Shown here: one piece after another, positions 1 to 7,977 of the stretch | Position numbering within the stretch: the first letter of the stretch is position 1 | How the letters are laid out: the number at the start of each line of letters is the position of its first letter | Assembly (NCBI GenBank): GCA_902772745.1 | Contig: CACYBV010000065.1 | Span: forward strand, 1 to 20,705 | Direction: 5' to 3' | DNA: 20,705 bases | DNA from: an uncultured Eubacteriales bacterium | Lineage (GTDB): Bacteria > Bacillota > Clostridia > Lachnospirales > Lachnospiraceae | The notes under the pieces: generated by a model | What the model saw: only the letters and a program-made list of their open reading frames with translations | The model's database searches: none | Told to the model about the DNA's origin: nothing | Made by a program: the position numbers and the translations under genes

Positions 1-1
1 A

Positions 2-2920
2 GCGGAAGAATTCTACGGTGCCAACCTCCGTGTCCGTCGTGATGAACGGGGACAGATGGTCTATGAACGGGTGGACCACAACGCGCTGATGGAGCCGTAC
101 GACCCAACGGTGCCGCATCAGCCCGCGAGAGTCCTGGACAACAATGTTCAGGGAGTGCTTCCGATTTTTAACCGGCGGAACTATACGACGGCGGTGGAGC
201 CGTTTTCGCAGGTCAGGAATTTCCCCAATAATCCGCAGAATGCTTTCGCGGATCCGCAGATCGTCCTGAACCATATTGCGGGAACACTTGCGCTTTCCGA
301 GATGGTTCTCTTCCGTGCGCAGACAGAGCAGGGAGAGGTTCCTGTTATCGATGCGGATGAATACAGCCAGCGCTATGAACGTTTCCAGAATGATCCTGCG
401 GTTCGGCAGATGGCACAGTCCTTTATGGCGGACCCGCAGTACCGGCAGAACCTTCTGGGCGGACAGAATCCTTCTCCGGAAGCTTTCATCAAAAACACGG
501 TTGACAATTACCGGCAGCGCAGGCTCGAGATTGGGCAGCGTCCGCAGCAGGAAGGAGCCCGGCTGAATAATCCGCAGTTCTGGAATGTCGCGGGGCCTGA
601 CCCTCGTCAGGCACAGCCGGTCAATCAGGCGCGGCCGGTCAATCCGGTTCCGGATTTTGTGTTACAAGCGGAGCGCGAAGAGCAGCAACAGCAGCAACGG
701 CAGCAGGACAGGCCGCAAGTCATCGAGGTGGATCTCAATGACGAGATATTCGTCAATAACAACGAGAACATCGAGGGTGAGGAAATAGATCAGCCTCAGC
801 CGCAGCAGCAGGTACAGATTCAGGACGGCCGTATGACCTATCGTCAGTATATTGATGCGATTGCCGATTCTGTGAGGCGTGCTCCGGATGCACCGCTCAA
901 TGAAGGCATTATCTCGAATATGCTGGCGGCGCAGATGCTGATGGGAGGAAGCTCGGGTAATACGCTCGTAGACTGGAACCAACTCGCAAAGTTCTCCGAG
1001 ACTTTCCAGAAAACACCGTCGCTTAAGGAAATGATGCAGACCCATCAGCAGGTTGTCCGAAGAGCGGTTGAGAATGCAGACGGTCCGGAACTAGTCAGAG
1101 TCATGGCGGATGTGGAAAACGCCATGACGCAGAGACTGGAGAGCTATAAGCGGCCGGACGACCGCCTGGAGGATGACAATGCTTTCCTGAAAAACGTCAG
1201 CGCTTCGCTCCTGAAGAAGCATGGCGATGAGAAATCTCCTGCGAAAATCGAAAAGAAGAATCCGCAGTATCAGTTGATGGTACAGAAGTGGAAGCATTTC
1301 GAGAAGGTGACGGGTTCTCCGACGATGATCAACAACGTCATGAGACCCGGTCTGCAGCCGCATGGCCGTCAGGTCAAAGAACTGATCGACCTGACAAAAC
1401 TTTATATTAATAAAGGCACTGATGTCCCCGGCGGAACACCTAAAGGCAAATTTGTACCCGCGTTCAAGGAAGCCATGTGTGTGCTGAAGCGCTACATGAA
1501 ACCGGAGGAGTTCGAGGACTACTGCAATAAGATTAATATTGCACAGGCAACCAAGACCGTGGAGCCGAGTGCATTCCTGCCGGGACGCGTAACCGGTGTA
1601 TCCGTCACCGGTGAAGAACTGCTCAACCAGATCAAGGCGGACTTCAGAAAACAGCCGACAGATGAACACCTGGCGACGATGGCGGCAATCTGTAACATTA
1701 CCAAGGGCAGAACCGGACTGATTGTACTTCCCTCTGAGGTTGAAAAGGAGAGACGGCGTCTGATGCAGCCGGGCTCAGCTTTCAGACGGACCCTGGAGGA
1801 CCAGGAATATCGGAAAAAGATCGTGGATGGCCGTAATCTTTATTCTCTGAGAAGTATGGGCGTCGGTCTCTGCAATAGAACAGGAAACCATATCAGAGCG
1901 ACGGCGAACGGACAGTTCAACGCCGCAACCCGGATGATCGCATCCGGCCCGCTGAACCGGTATATGGCTTCAAAAGCCCTGTCGATGGCGCTTGCATCGC
2001 ATCGGATGGCACAGGAAGCGGACCCCGGCACTTCGATCAGCAAACGTACATTCCGGGAGAAAGCGGAAGAGATCGAAAAGGATCCTGCTTTCCACCGCCT
2101 TCTGGATCAGTACATGGGCGATCCGGAATTCCGGAGGAATTTGAACGAACAGCTGACCCGGCGGGACAAGACCGCTGCTTCGCTGGAGATTGCACTTGAA
2201 CGACAGAGAGAAAAAGCTGCCGGCCTGGAAGCGGCTTACGAGAAGCAGAGAGCGAATCCGCGTCTCGACCGCAGGGTGATCAGGGGACTGGAGCGGTATG
2301 GCCAGTATGTTCCGGGAAGAAACAACCGGAACCAGCCTCAGAACGCGCAGCCTGAGCAGGGAATTCCGGAGATTTACGATCCGCGCAATGCGGATCCCAA
2401 TCGTCAGAGAAAGATGTTCGACGACCATATCGGCGCGAATAACCTTCCGCAATTCCCCGGCGAGCAATACAGCATTGTAACTGGCGCGAGACTTAAGATC
2501 GACAATTTTGCGAACAATCCTGTTTTGGACGAACAGCAGACACTGAAAGTATTTGCGGCCTCTATTGCCGGCAGCACGATTCCGGTCTATCGGATGGAAG
2601 TGAACGGCCGGGCGGAAAAGGTTGTGGATGTAAATGACTTTGATCAGAAATATTTACAGTATCTGAACGATCCGACCATCAAAAAAATGGCGCGTGATTT
2701 TGTGACGAACCAGCCGTATCGGGAGAAAATCCTGCACGGAAACAACGAACGGACGGCAAGCGGCATGATTACCAATATCAGCAAGGAATTTGTCAGTCTG
2801 AAGCGGCAGGAGCTGCAGATCAACCGCAGAGTGGAGAACCAGAATAATGTGAACCGGAATCCGCAGCAGGATCCGCAGAACGCGCTGAATCGGAATCCGC
2901 AAGCGGCAGGAATAATTTGA
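2..2920 (+). CDS. Large Asn/Gln/Pro-rich repeat protein, 5' end outside window
   Basis: The frame is open from base 2 through the first ATG at 56 to a TGA at 2918-2920. No ribosome binding site precedes that ATG, so the true start probably lies upstream and at least 972 residues are visible. No signal peptide, membrane segment or catalytic motif was recognised in the visible part. Numbering from the ATG at 56, a module of about 145 residues occurs twice: residues about 15-159 and 774-922. Both copies begin with a YDP motif, pass an NN-P stretch and a helix with A-G-T/S, and end in a DP...M/A...PYR/QYR...L signature. Shorter versions of the signature occur near residues 663-700 (DPAFHRLL, DPEFRRNL) and perhaps near 310-340. 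Modules are separated by linkers rich in Q, N, P and E, including QQQQQ at about 214-218. The middle is basic and helical. I do not recognise the family; a scaffold or effector-like protein is possible but unproven. Confidence 0.85.
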   Translation, partial: AEEFYGANLRVRRDERGQMVYERVDHNALMEPYDPTVPHQPARVLDNNVQGVLPIFNRRNYTTAVEPFSQVRNFPNNPQNAFADPQIVLNHIAGTLALSEMVLFRAQTEQGEVPVIDADEYSQRYERFQNDPAVRQMAQSFMADPQYRQNLLGGQNPSPEAFIKNTVDNYRQRRLEIGQRPQQEGARLNNPQFWNVAGPDPRQAQPVNQARPVNPVPDFVLQAEREEQQQQQRQQDRPQVIEVDLNDEIFVNNNENIEGEEIDQPQPQQQVQIQDGRMTYRQYIDAIADSVRRAPDAPLNEGIISNMLAAQMLMGGSSGNTLVDWNQLAKFSETFQKTPSLKEMMQTHQQVVRRAVENADGPELVRVMADVENAMTQRLESYKRPDDRLEDDNAFLKNVSASLLKKHGDEKSPAKIEKKNPQYQLMVQKWKHFEKVTGSPTMINNVMRPGLQPHGRQVKELIDLTKLYINKGTDVPGGTPKGKFVPAFKEAMCVLKRYMKPEEFEDYCNKINIAQATKTVEPSAFLPGRVTGVSVTGEELLNQIKADFRKQPTDEHLATMAAICNITKGRTGLIVLPSEVEKERRRLMQPGSAFRRTLEDQEYRKKIVDGRNLYSLRSMGVGLCNRTGNHIRATANGQFNAATRMIASGPLNRYMASKALSMALASHRMAQEADPGTSISKRTFREKAEEIEKDPAFHRLLDQYMGDPEFRRNLNEQLTRRDKTAASLEIALERQREKAAGLEAAYEKQRANPRLDRRVIRGLERYGQYVPGRNNRNQPQNAQPEQGIPEIYDPRNADPNRQRKMFDDHIGANNLPQFPGEQYSIVTGARLKIDNFANNPVLDEQQTLKVFAASIAGSTIPVYRMEVNGRAEKVVDVNDFDQKYLQYLNDPTIKKMARDFVTNQPYREKILHGNNERTASGMITNISKEFVSLKRQELQINRRVENQNNVNRNPQQDPQNALNRNPQAAGII

Positions 2921-2992
2921 ACTGATAAGCCTGCACTCGGATTTGGCAGGTAATCCCATGACTGTCTTGAACTCTGATGCAGGGAGGCTTTC

Positions 2993-3817
2993 ATGAGTGA
3001 CAGAGCAAAACTAATACTGATCATGATCGGCTGTCTTGTCCTGTTTGTCGGCGCCTTAGCGTTTTTGATCATTGCGTTCAGGGACCGCCTCCGAAGACCG
3101 CTTACGGATGCGGATTTCGGCGACAACGGAGACGATGACGAGGAGGACGGAGAAACCGGGGATGATGGGACGGATAATTCCGATGCGGCCGAAGCCTCGG
3201 ATGAGTCCGAAGAGACAGACCGTTCCGGCGGATCCGATCCGCCTGTTTCATCATTCGCCCGGCCGGAAGCGGAGGAAAGCCTGTCAGGACAGCAAGCTGA
3301 AGAGGAATCTCTCGGAGAAGAGGATCTCGAAAGCCTCTTTACGGAGCTGTTTGAAGGAAAACCGCAGGACAGCGAAACGGATGATTCGACATCTCAGGAC
3401 GGCTCGGGAGTTTTCTATGTCGAGGATATTCTCGACTGCGAAAAGTATCTCGGGCGGACACCCGAAGAATGCGGAGCGCCGGCGGAAAGCGTTTCTTCGG
3501 AGCGCTCCGAAATCCTGACCGAAGGACAGCTGTTCGGGGCTTATGCCTATGGAGGCATCAAACTCGGTGCAGAGGAGGAGATCGGCGTACCGATTACCTG
3601 CGGATATTATGCGATCTCGCATGAGATTTCTTATGATGACTGCAAAAAGAATCTGCGGGCGCGTTTTGGAAAGACCATTTCATCTGGCATGCAGTCCTTT
3701 GACGAGGATGATGAAGAGGAGGGAACGGTTTACTGCGCGTTTGAAACGCCGGAAGGTGTCCTGTGGCTGAGTCATACGGGGAACTGTGATTATATCAATC
3801 TGAACTTTATTCCATAA
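2993..3817 (+). CDS. Single-pass membrane protein with acidic linker, unknown function
   Basis: 274 residues. The ATG at 2993 follows GGGAGG with a 5-base gap. Residues about 7-29 form one hydrophobic helix followed by basic residues (RDRLRRP), consistent with a membrane anchor; which side faces out is uncertain because positive charges flank both ends. Residues about 38-138 are almost entirely D, E, S, G and T, a flexible highly acidic linker. The last 135 residues look folded and contain six cysteines (C149, C160, C203, C217, C248, C265), several aromatic residues and the C-terminal sequence CDYINLNFIP. I recognise no family. It sits 72 bases after the large repeat protein and 21 bases before the STAS gene, so co-transcription is likely. 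Its anchor-plus-acidic-linker layout is shared with the HtrA-like protein at 10555-12129, although the C-terminal domains look unrelated. Confidence 0.85.
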   Translation: MSDRAKLILIMIGCLVLFVGALAFLIIAFRDRLRRPLTDADFGDNGDDDEEDGETGDDGTDNSDAAEASDESEETDRSGGSDPPVSSFARPEAEESLSGQQAEEESLGEEDLESLFTELFEGKPQDSETDDSTSQDGSGVFYVEDILDCEKYLGRTPEECGAPAESVSSERSEILTEGQLFGAYAYGGIKLGAEEEIGVPITCGYYAISHEISYDDCKKNLRARFGKTISSGMQSFDEDDEEEGTVYCAFETPEGVLWLSHTGNCDYINLNFIP

Positions 3818-3838
3818 GCAGAACGGGGGGATGAACGG

Positions 3839-4138
3839 ATGGAGATCAAAAAAACACTGGAAGAGAACATACTGACGGTTGCGCTTACGGGGCGTCTGGA
3901 TACGAATACGGCGCCGGATCTTGAAGAACTGCTTAATGAAAACCTCGAGGACGGCGTGTCGGAACTGATACTGGATTTCGAAAACCTGGACTATATTTCC
4001 TCGGCGGGCCTCCGCGTACTTCTCTCTGCACAGAAGAAAATGCGGAAAATCGGAAGCATGAAGCTTACGCATGTCAGCGAAGTGGTCAGTGAAATTTTTG
4101 AAGTCACCGGTTTTTCGGAGATTCTGACGATCGAATAA
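3839..4138 (+). CDS. Stand-alone STAS domain protein (anti-sigma factor antagonist type)
   Basis: 99 residues, essentially one STAS domain. The family includes SpoIIAA and RsbV, which bind anti-sigma kinases and are switched off by phosphorylation of a conserved serine. The hallmark here is DYISSAGLRVLL at residues 51-62; by alignment with the DSxGL motif of SpoIIAA and RsbV, Ser55 is the likely phosphoacceptor. The N-terminal strand ILTVALTGRLD and the C-terminal V..IF..TGF pattern also fit. A GGGGGG tract lies about 8 bases before the ATG. The gene is 21 bases downstream of the acidic membrane protein and 48 bases upstream of the next gene. No SpoIIAB/RsbW-like kinase, PP2C phosphatase or sigma factor is visible nearby, so its partner is encoded elsewhere or it has a non-sigma role. 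Family assignment is firm; the pathway is unknown. Confidence 0.92.
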   Translation: MEIKKTLEENILTVALTGRLDTNTAPDLEELLNENLEDGVSELILDFENLDYISSAGLRVLLSAQKKMRKIGSMKLTHVSEVVSEIFEVTGFSEILTIE

Positions 4139-4186
4139 AAGTTAACATATTACGGGACATCATCGATAGAAAGGGGTAGAGAGATT

Positions 4187-4930
4187 ATGCCGAAGAGCAC
4201 AGCTGCGGAACATCTGGTGGAAACGCTGACAGATGCGTACAAGGAAGGAAAAAAGGAAGCGGAGGTCTTTGACAACCTGATCACCAAATTGGAGAAGCGC
4301 GTTTACGAGCTTCGGAGGAAGCCCGACAAGAAAAATGTGCTTCTGAAGAACGAGGTGGAGGGCATGCTGGAATCCGCGAAAAAGCTTCGTGATGCCTGCC
4401 GCGAAAACGGAGAGCAGAAGGCGAAAAAACTGACGGAGAAGAAACGCAGCCAGAAAAATGCAAATCTTGCAGCAGGCTATTACCTTGCGAGCCTTAGGAT
4501 GTTCCAGACGCTTGCAATGAATGATCCGAAGAATACGATCTACCAGAATCAGGCGAAGGGCCTTATGGCCGCCGAATACAACAATCTGTTTGATGAGTAT
4601 CTTAAAGAATGGAAGAGGCTGACAGAGGAACGTTATAAGGCATTCGGCAAGTCCATCGGCATCGATGTGAAGGATGAAGACCTGAAGAGCGGAGTCGGCG
4701 ATTTCGAGGTCTGGGATCATACGAAGGGCGAGAAGAAGGACGAGAATACCAATACTGCAATGACGTCGCTTGACAGCGTATTTGTTTCCGGACCGATCAA
4801 TGCGCCTGAGGATGAAGAAGACAACGAACCCGATGAAGACGAGGAAGATGAACTCGACGAGGAAGCGAAGCGGGAAATCCGGAAACATATTCCCGGTATG
4901 GGCTTCGGCGGATCAGGTATCGGATTCTGA
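4187..4930 (+). CDS. Charged helical protein with acidic and Gly-rich tail, unknown function
   Basis: 247 residues, starting at an ATG after AAAGGGG (10-base gap). There is no signal peptide or membrane segment, so it is probably cytoplasmic. Residues about 5-90 are strongly charged and helical (many K, E and R), plausibly coiled-coil. Residues about 93-155 are a less charged helical part with several aromatics (YYLASLRMF, YNNLFDEYLKEW). Residues 207-228 are almost pure D/E, followed by a basic patch (KREIRKH) and the tail PGMGFGGSGIGF. I do not recognise the family. An acidic tract ending in a short basic/glycine tail could be a binding tail for a partner protein, but that is inference. It lies between the STAS and glycosyltransferase genes with a 24-base gap to the latter, so it is probably part of the same operon. 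Confidence 0.85.
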   Translation: MPKSTAAEHLVETLTDAYKEGKKEAEVFDNLITKLEKRVYELRRKPDKKNVLLKNEVEGMLESAKKLRDACRENGEQKAKKLTEKKRSQKNANLAAGYYLASLRMFQTLAMNDPKNTIYQNQAKGLMAAEYNNLFDEYLKEWKRLTEERYKAFGKSIGIDVKDEDLKSGVGDFEVWDHTKGEKKDENTNTAMTSLDSVFVSGPINAPEDEEDNEPDEDEEDELDEEAKREIRKHIPGMGFGGSGIGF

Positions 4931-4954
4931 TAAATCGGAGGTATAAAACAGCTT

Positions 4955-5647
4955 ATGTCGGAAAAGAGAATCGCTGTGATTCCCGCATATGAACCGGACA
5001 GACGAATGATCGACCTCGTGAACGAGGCAGCGGAGAACGGATTTAAAATCCTGATCGTGGACGATGGAAGCGGCCCGGATTACGCAGCGCTGTTTCAGGA
5101 AGCCCGGAAGCACGCGTCGATCATTTCCTATAAAAAGAACCGCGGCAAAGGCCATGCACTGAAGCGTGCCTTTTCGTGGCTCCTTGAGAACGAAATCGGC
5201 GAGTATTCGATCATCACGCTGGATTCCGACGGGCAGCATACAATGAAGGACGCGCTGCGGCTGATGGAGAAGCTCTCCGAGCATCCTGATTCCATGTGGC
5301 TCGGGTCCCGTGTACTTCCGAAAGACGCACCATGGCGTTCCCGCGTCGGAAACGATATCAACCGTTTCCTTTTCAGGACGGCTACCCATAAGCAGGTTTA
5401 CGATGTGCAGACCGGAATGCGTGCCTTCAGGTCGACGATTCTTCCCGGTATGGAGAAAGTCGCAGGCGACCGCTACGAATACGAGATGAATGTGCTTCTC
5501 GATATCGCCCGGCGTAAGATTCCGATCCGTGAAATCGAGATCGAGACCATCTACATAGACGGCAATGCGAGTTCGCATTTCCGTCCACTGAGGGATTCCG
5601 CGATTATCTACAAACAGATTATCCGAAGCTTCGGCAGTTTTAAATGA
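4955..5647 (+). CDS. Family 2 glycosyltransferase, DPM1/polyprenyl-phosphate type
   Basis: 230 residues with a GT-A fold signature. Residues 5-11 (RIAVIPA) form the first strand, DDGS at 36-39 binds the nucleotide, NRGKGHALKRA at 62-72 is typical of dolichyl/undecaprenyl-phosphate sugar transferases, and D90-S-D92 (DSDGQH) is the metal-binding DXD motif. DVQTGMRAF at 150-158 is the usual acceptor-side motif. The size is that of a minimal catalytic domain: no membrane helices follow it and no GtrA-like flippase gene is next to it. The likely reaction is sugar transfer from a nucleotide sugar to a lipid phosphate at the inner membrane face, but the substrate cannot be read from sequence. The GGAGG at 4937-4941 is 13 bases before the ATG, longer than usual, so translation may be modest. 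It is the last gene before the terminator at 5665-5708. Confidence 0.92.
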   Translation: MSEKRIAVIPAYEPDRRMIDLVNEAAENGFKILIVDDGSGPDYAALFQEARKHASIISYKKNRGKGHALKRAFSWLLENEIGEYSIITLDSDGQHTMKDALRLMEKLSEHPDSMWLGSRVLPKDAPWRSRVGNDINRFLFRTATHKQVYDVQTGMRAFRSTILPGMEKVAGDRYEYEMNVLLDIARRKIPIREIEIETIYIDGNASSHFRPLRDSAIIYKQIIRSFGSFK

Positions 5648-5664
5648 ATTTCAGGGACTGATGC

Positions 5665-5708
5665 AAAAAATCGCCCGGAGGTAGCGTTCGCTTCCTCCGG
5701 GCGCTTTT
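5665..5708. terminator. Bidirectional intrinsic terminator between convergent genes
   Basis: A perfect 10-bp stem, CGCCCGGAGG (5672-5681) with CCTCCGGGCG (5694-5703), encloses a further short AGCG/CGCT pairing. It is followed by CTTTT on the + strand and preceded by AAAAAA, which gives a T-run after the stem for - strand transcripts. It lies between the glycosyltransferase stop (5647) and the histidine kinase stop (5731), so it can serve both operons. Confidence 0.88.
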
Positions 5709-5730
5709 GCAGTGTCCTTCGTCCCGGGCT

Positions 5731-7107
5731 TTATTCCCTGGGCAGAGTAAAGATGAATTCGGAGCCGACACCGGGCGTGGAGATGACGTCGATATTTTCC
5801 TTATGGGCCTGAATGATTTCACGGACGATCGAGAGCCCGAGACCGGTGCCTTTTTTGTCGCGGCCCCGGGAACTGTCTGTTTTGTAGAAGCGTTCCCAGA
5901 TCTTTCCGAGGTTTTCCTTTTCAATGCCAACGCCGTGGTCAGTGATCGAGACGAAGATCCGGTCACCGTGAAGCTGTGTCGAGATATCCACGGTTGAACC
6001 GCTGTTGCTGAACTTGATTGCGTTGTCCACAAGATTGTAGATGACCTGCTGGATACGGGCGCGGTCCGCAACTACATAAGCATGCTCTTCTTCGAAGGTC
6101 ACATCAAAAGACAGATCTTTATCATAGGCCGGTCCCTCAAAGGTCGGCAGGATTTCCCGTATGAGGTCATTGATGCAGAAGCGGGAACGGTCCAGAATGA
6201 TGCCGTTCTCGAGCTGCGTCATATCAATGAGGCCGTTTGCGAGCTTCGTAAGGCGCTCGGTTTCATTGAGAACGACACCAAAATATTTCCCCTGCATTTC
6301 CGGTGGAATGGTACCGTCCTGCATGGCGGTGATATAGCCGCGGATCGAAGTCAAAGGTGACCGGAAATCATGGGAAATGTTCGCGAGGAAACGGTGCTGA
6401 TCCTCGGAAGCGCTGAGGATCTGCCGGGCAAGATCCTCCTGCGTCTGGGAAATCCGGGCGATTTCATCCCGGCCGCGGACATCCGGAGGGTAGCTGAGGT
6501 TTCCGTTTGCGTATTCGTGCCCGGCTTTCTGGACTTTTTTGATGCGGCGGACGACCGCAAACTCCATGCAGATCAAAAACAGCAGCAATAAGCCCATGAG
6601 ACCGCCGTAGACAAGGTAAGCCGCGTTCAGCCTCCGGTCGGCGTCAACACGGATGGTCTGCATCGGGTAATGCAGGACGATATAGCCGTTCGTGATGACG
6701 CCCTGCGTCAGCGGATAGTACACGCTCAGAACTTCTTCCGAAAAGCAGCCGTAAAAATTCCCGGTCATATAATAGCTTGCTTCGCCTTCGGTCGGATTGA
6801 AGCCGTCGACACGCTCCGGCGCGTGGGCATTTCCGGAACTCGCTGCGACATTGCCCTGAAGGTCGAGAATCCAGATGTCCGAGCCCGAAGCGTAGGCCAT
6901 TGCCTCGATCTGCCCCTGATTGACGGTTCCCGTGTTGACTTTGTAGGCGGCTGCGAGATAGTTCGCGTCACGGTACAGGGTCGAGAGGACACTGCGTTCT
7001 GCCTGGCTTGCCGCGAAACGTGCACTGAAAAAGTACACAAAAGAGAAGCCTGCGACTGCAATGAGTATAAAGCCCAGGGCAAATTTCAGGCGGAGCGGGA
7101 GTTTCAT
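5731..7107 (-). CDS. Sensor histidine kinase, HAMP type (two-component system)
   Basis: 458 residues. TM1 is residues about 9-27. An extracytoplasmic sensor region follows (about 28-160, with SGSDIWILDLQGNV resembling a Cache/PAS-like strand). TM2 is about 163-186 and a HAMP-like linker runs to about 235. The H-box is at 243-255 with phosphoacceptor His246 (SHDFRSPLTS). The ATPase domain has an N-box around Asn362 (NLVDNAIKFS), G1 DHGVGI at 390-395, the F-box WERFYK at 404-409 and G2 GTGLGLSIV at 420-428. All catalytic boxes are intact. It should autophosphorylate and pass phosphate to the regulator encoded just upstream, with which it overlaps by ATGA (7104-7107), implying translational coupling. 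The start ATG at 7107 has a GAGG about 9 bases upstream inside the regulator gene. The organisation is PhoR/WalK-like, but the stimulus and target genes are not evident. It ends at the bidirectional terminator. Confidence 0.96.
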   Translation of the reverse strand: MKLPLRLKFALGFILIAVAGFSFVYFFSARFAASQAERSVLSTLYRDANYLAAAYKVNTGTVNQGQIEAMAYASGSDIWILDLQGNVAASSGNAHAPERVDGFNPTEGEASYYMTGNFYGCFSEEVLSVYYPLTQGVITNGYIVLHYPMQTIRVDADRRLNAAYLVYGGLMGLLLLFLICMEFAVVRRIKKVQKAGHEYANGNLSYPPDVRGRDEIARISQTQEDLARQILSASEDQHRFLANISHDFRSPLTSIRGYITAMQDGTIPPEMQGKYFGVVLNETERLTKLANGLIDMTQLENGIILDRSRFCINDLIREILPTFEGPAYDKDLSFDVTFEEEHAYVVADRARIQQVIYNLVDNAIKFSNSGSTVDISTQLHGDRIFVSITDHGVGIEKENLGKIWERFYKTDSSRGRDKKGTGLGLSIVREIIQAHKENIDVISTPGVGSEFIFTLPRE

Positions 7108-7811
7108 TGGCGAACCTCGAATTTGTAGCCGACGCCCCAGACAGTAGCAACCGCCCAGTCTTCGCTGCCTTCGAGCTTTTCGCGGATACGCTTGATGTGA
7201 ACGTCGACCGTACGGGTATCGCCGATATATTCGTAGCCCCAGATCCGGTCTAAAAGCTGCTCCCGCGTGAAGACCTGGTTCGGTGATTTTGCAAGGAAAT
7301 ACAAAAGTTCAAGCTCTTTTGGCGGCATTTCGACCTTATGTCCCCGGAAAGTCACAGAGTAGTTTGTAAGGTTGATCGAGAGCCCCGGGTATTCGACGAA
7401 ATCGCCCTGCAGCACGGCGGGTTCTTTTTCGGGTTCCTGTGCAGTGCGCCGAAGGATTGCCTTGACGCGCGCGACAAGTTCCTTGGAATCGAAGGGCTTG
7501 ACCATATAGTCGTCCGCGCCCAGTTCAAGCCCGAGAACCTTGTCAAAAACCTCGCCCTTTGCGGAGAGCATGATGATCGGGCAGGAGGAGTTTTTCCGAA
7601 TCTCGCGGCAGACCTGGTATCCGTCGATGCCCGGAAGCATCAGGTCCAGAAGCACGATATTCGGCCGGAAGGACTGGAATTCCCGGATCGCCGACTCTCC
7701 GTCATGAACGATCCTGGTCTCATAACACTCCTTGAGGAGATAGAGGGAAATCAGTTCTGCGATGTTCTCGTCATCATCCACGATGAGAACTTTCTGTTTA
7801 TCTGCTGCCAT
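7104..7811 (-). CDS. OmpR/PhoB-family response regulator
   Basis: 235 residues in two domains. The receiver (about 6-122) has the acidic pocket DDD at 12-14, phosphoacceptor Asp56 (LLDLMLPG), Ser83 in the switch strand (MLSAKG) and Lys105 in MVKPF. The winged-helix DNA-binding domain (about 137-232) has EMPPKELELL, TREQLLDRIWG and the recognition-helix pattern DTRTVDVHIKRIREKL. All key residues are present, so it should act as a phosphorylation-dependent transcription factor. The ATG at 7811 has AAAGG about 10 bases upstream. It is followed by the histidine kinase with a 4-base overlap. It lies 166 bases downstream of mutS2 on the same strand; I see no convincing promoter in that gap, so read-through from mutS2 or a weak local promoter is possible. 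Confidence 0.96.
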   Translation of the reverse strand: MAADKQKVLIVDDDENIAELISLYLLKECYETRIVHDGESAIREFQSFRPNIVLLDLMLPGIDGYQVCREIRKNSSCPIIMLSAKGEVFDKVLGLELGADDYMVKPFDSKELVARVKAILRRTAQEPEKEPAVLQGDFVEYPGLSINLTNYSVTFRGHKVEMPPKELELLYFLAKSPNQVFTREQLLDRIWGYEYIGDTRTVDVHIKRIREKLEGSEDWAVATVWGVGYKFEVRQ

Positions 7812-7859
7812 TTTTACGCTGCCTTTCTTTCATCCTGTTATGTTATCGATATCCGTATA

Positions 7860-7952
7860 GGATGTCTCGACTCCGCCTCGCTCGACATGACATCCACGGT
7901 CTGCCGTTCGGGTGATCCGTTCTGTCATCCCGGGCGAAGCCGGGGGATCCCA
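7860..7952. repeat. Pair of inverted palindromic units resembling widespread intergenic repeat elements
   Basis: Unit 1 (7860-7895) is bounded by GGATGTC and GACATCC, with an internal TCGA/TCGA pair. Unit 2 (7923-7952) runs from TGTCATCCCGGGC to GGGATCCCA and forms a CCCGG/CCGGG hairpin with a CTTCGC-type loop. Read on the - strand, both units follow the same pattern: GGAT, then a C/G palindrome around a GC-rich loop, then ATGACA or GACATCC. From memory this matches the TGTCATCC-GAGCGAAGC-GGATC class of short repeats found between genes in many bacterial phyla. They fill most of the 166-base gap between mutS2 and the response regulator and could fold in RNA from either strand. Confidence 0.6.
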
Positions 7953-7977
7953 GGGCTTTATCGACAGGATTGACGGT

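Noticed and set aside
2921..2992. CCTGC/GCAGG hairpin considered as a terminator after the large repeat protein
   Set aside because: Only 5 bp with an 11-base loop and no T-run; the short gap and a strong ribosome binding site argue for continued transcription.
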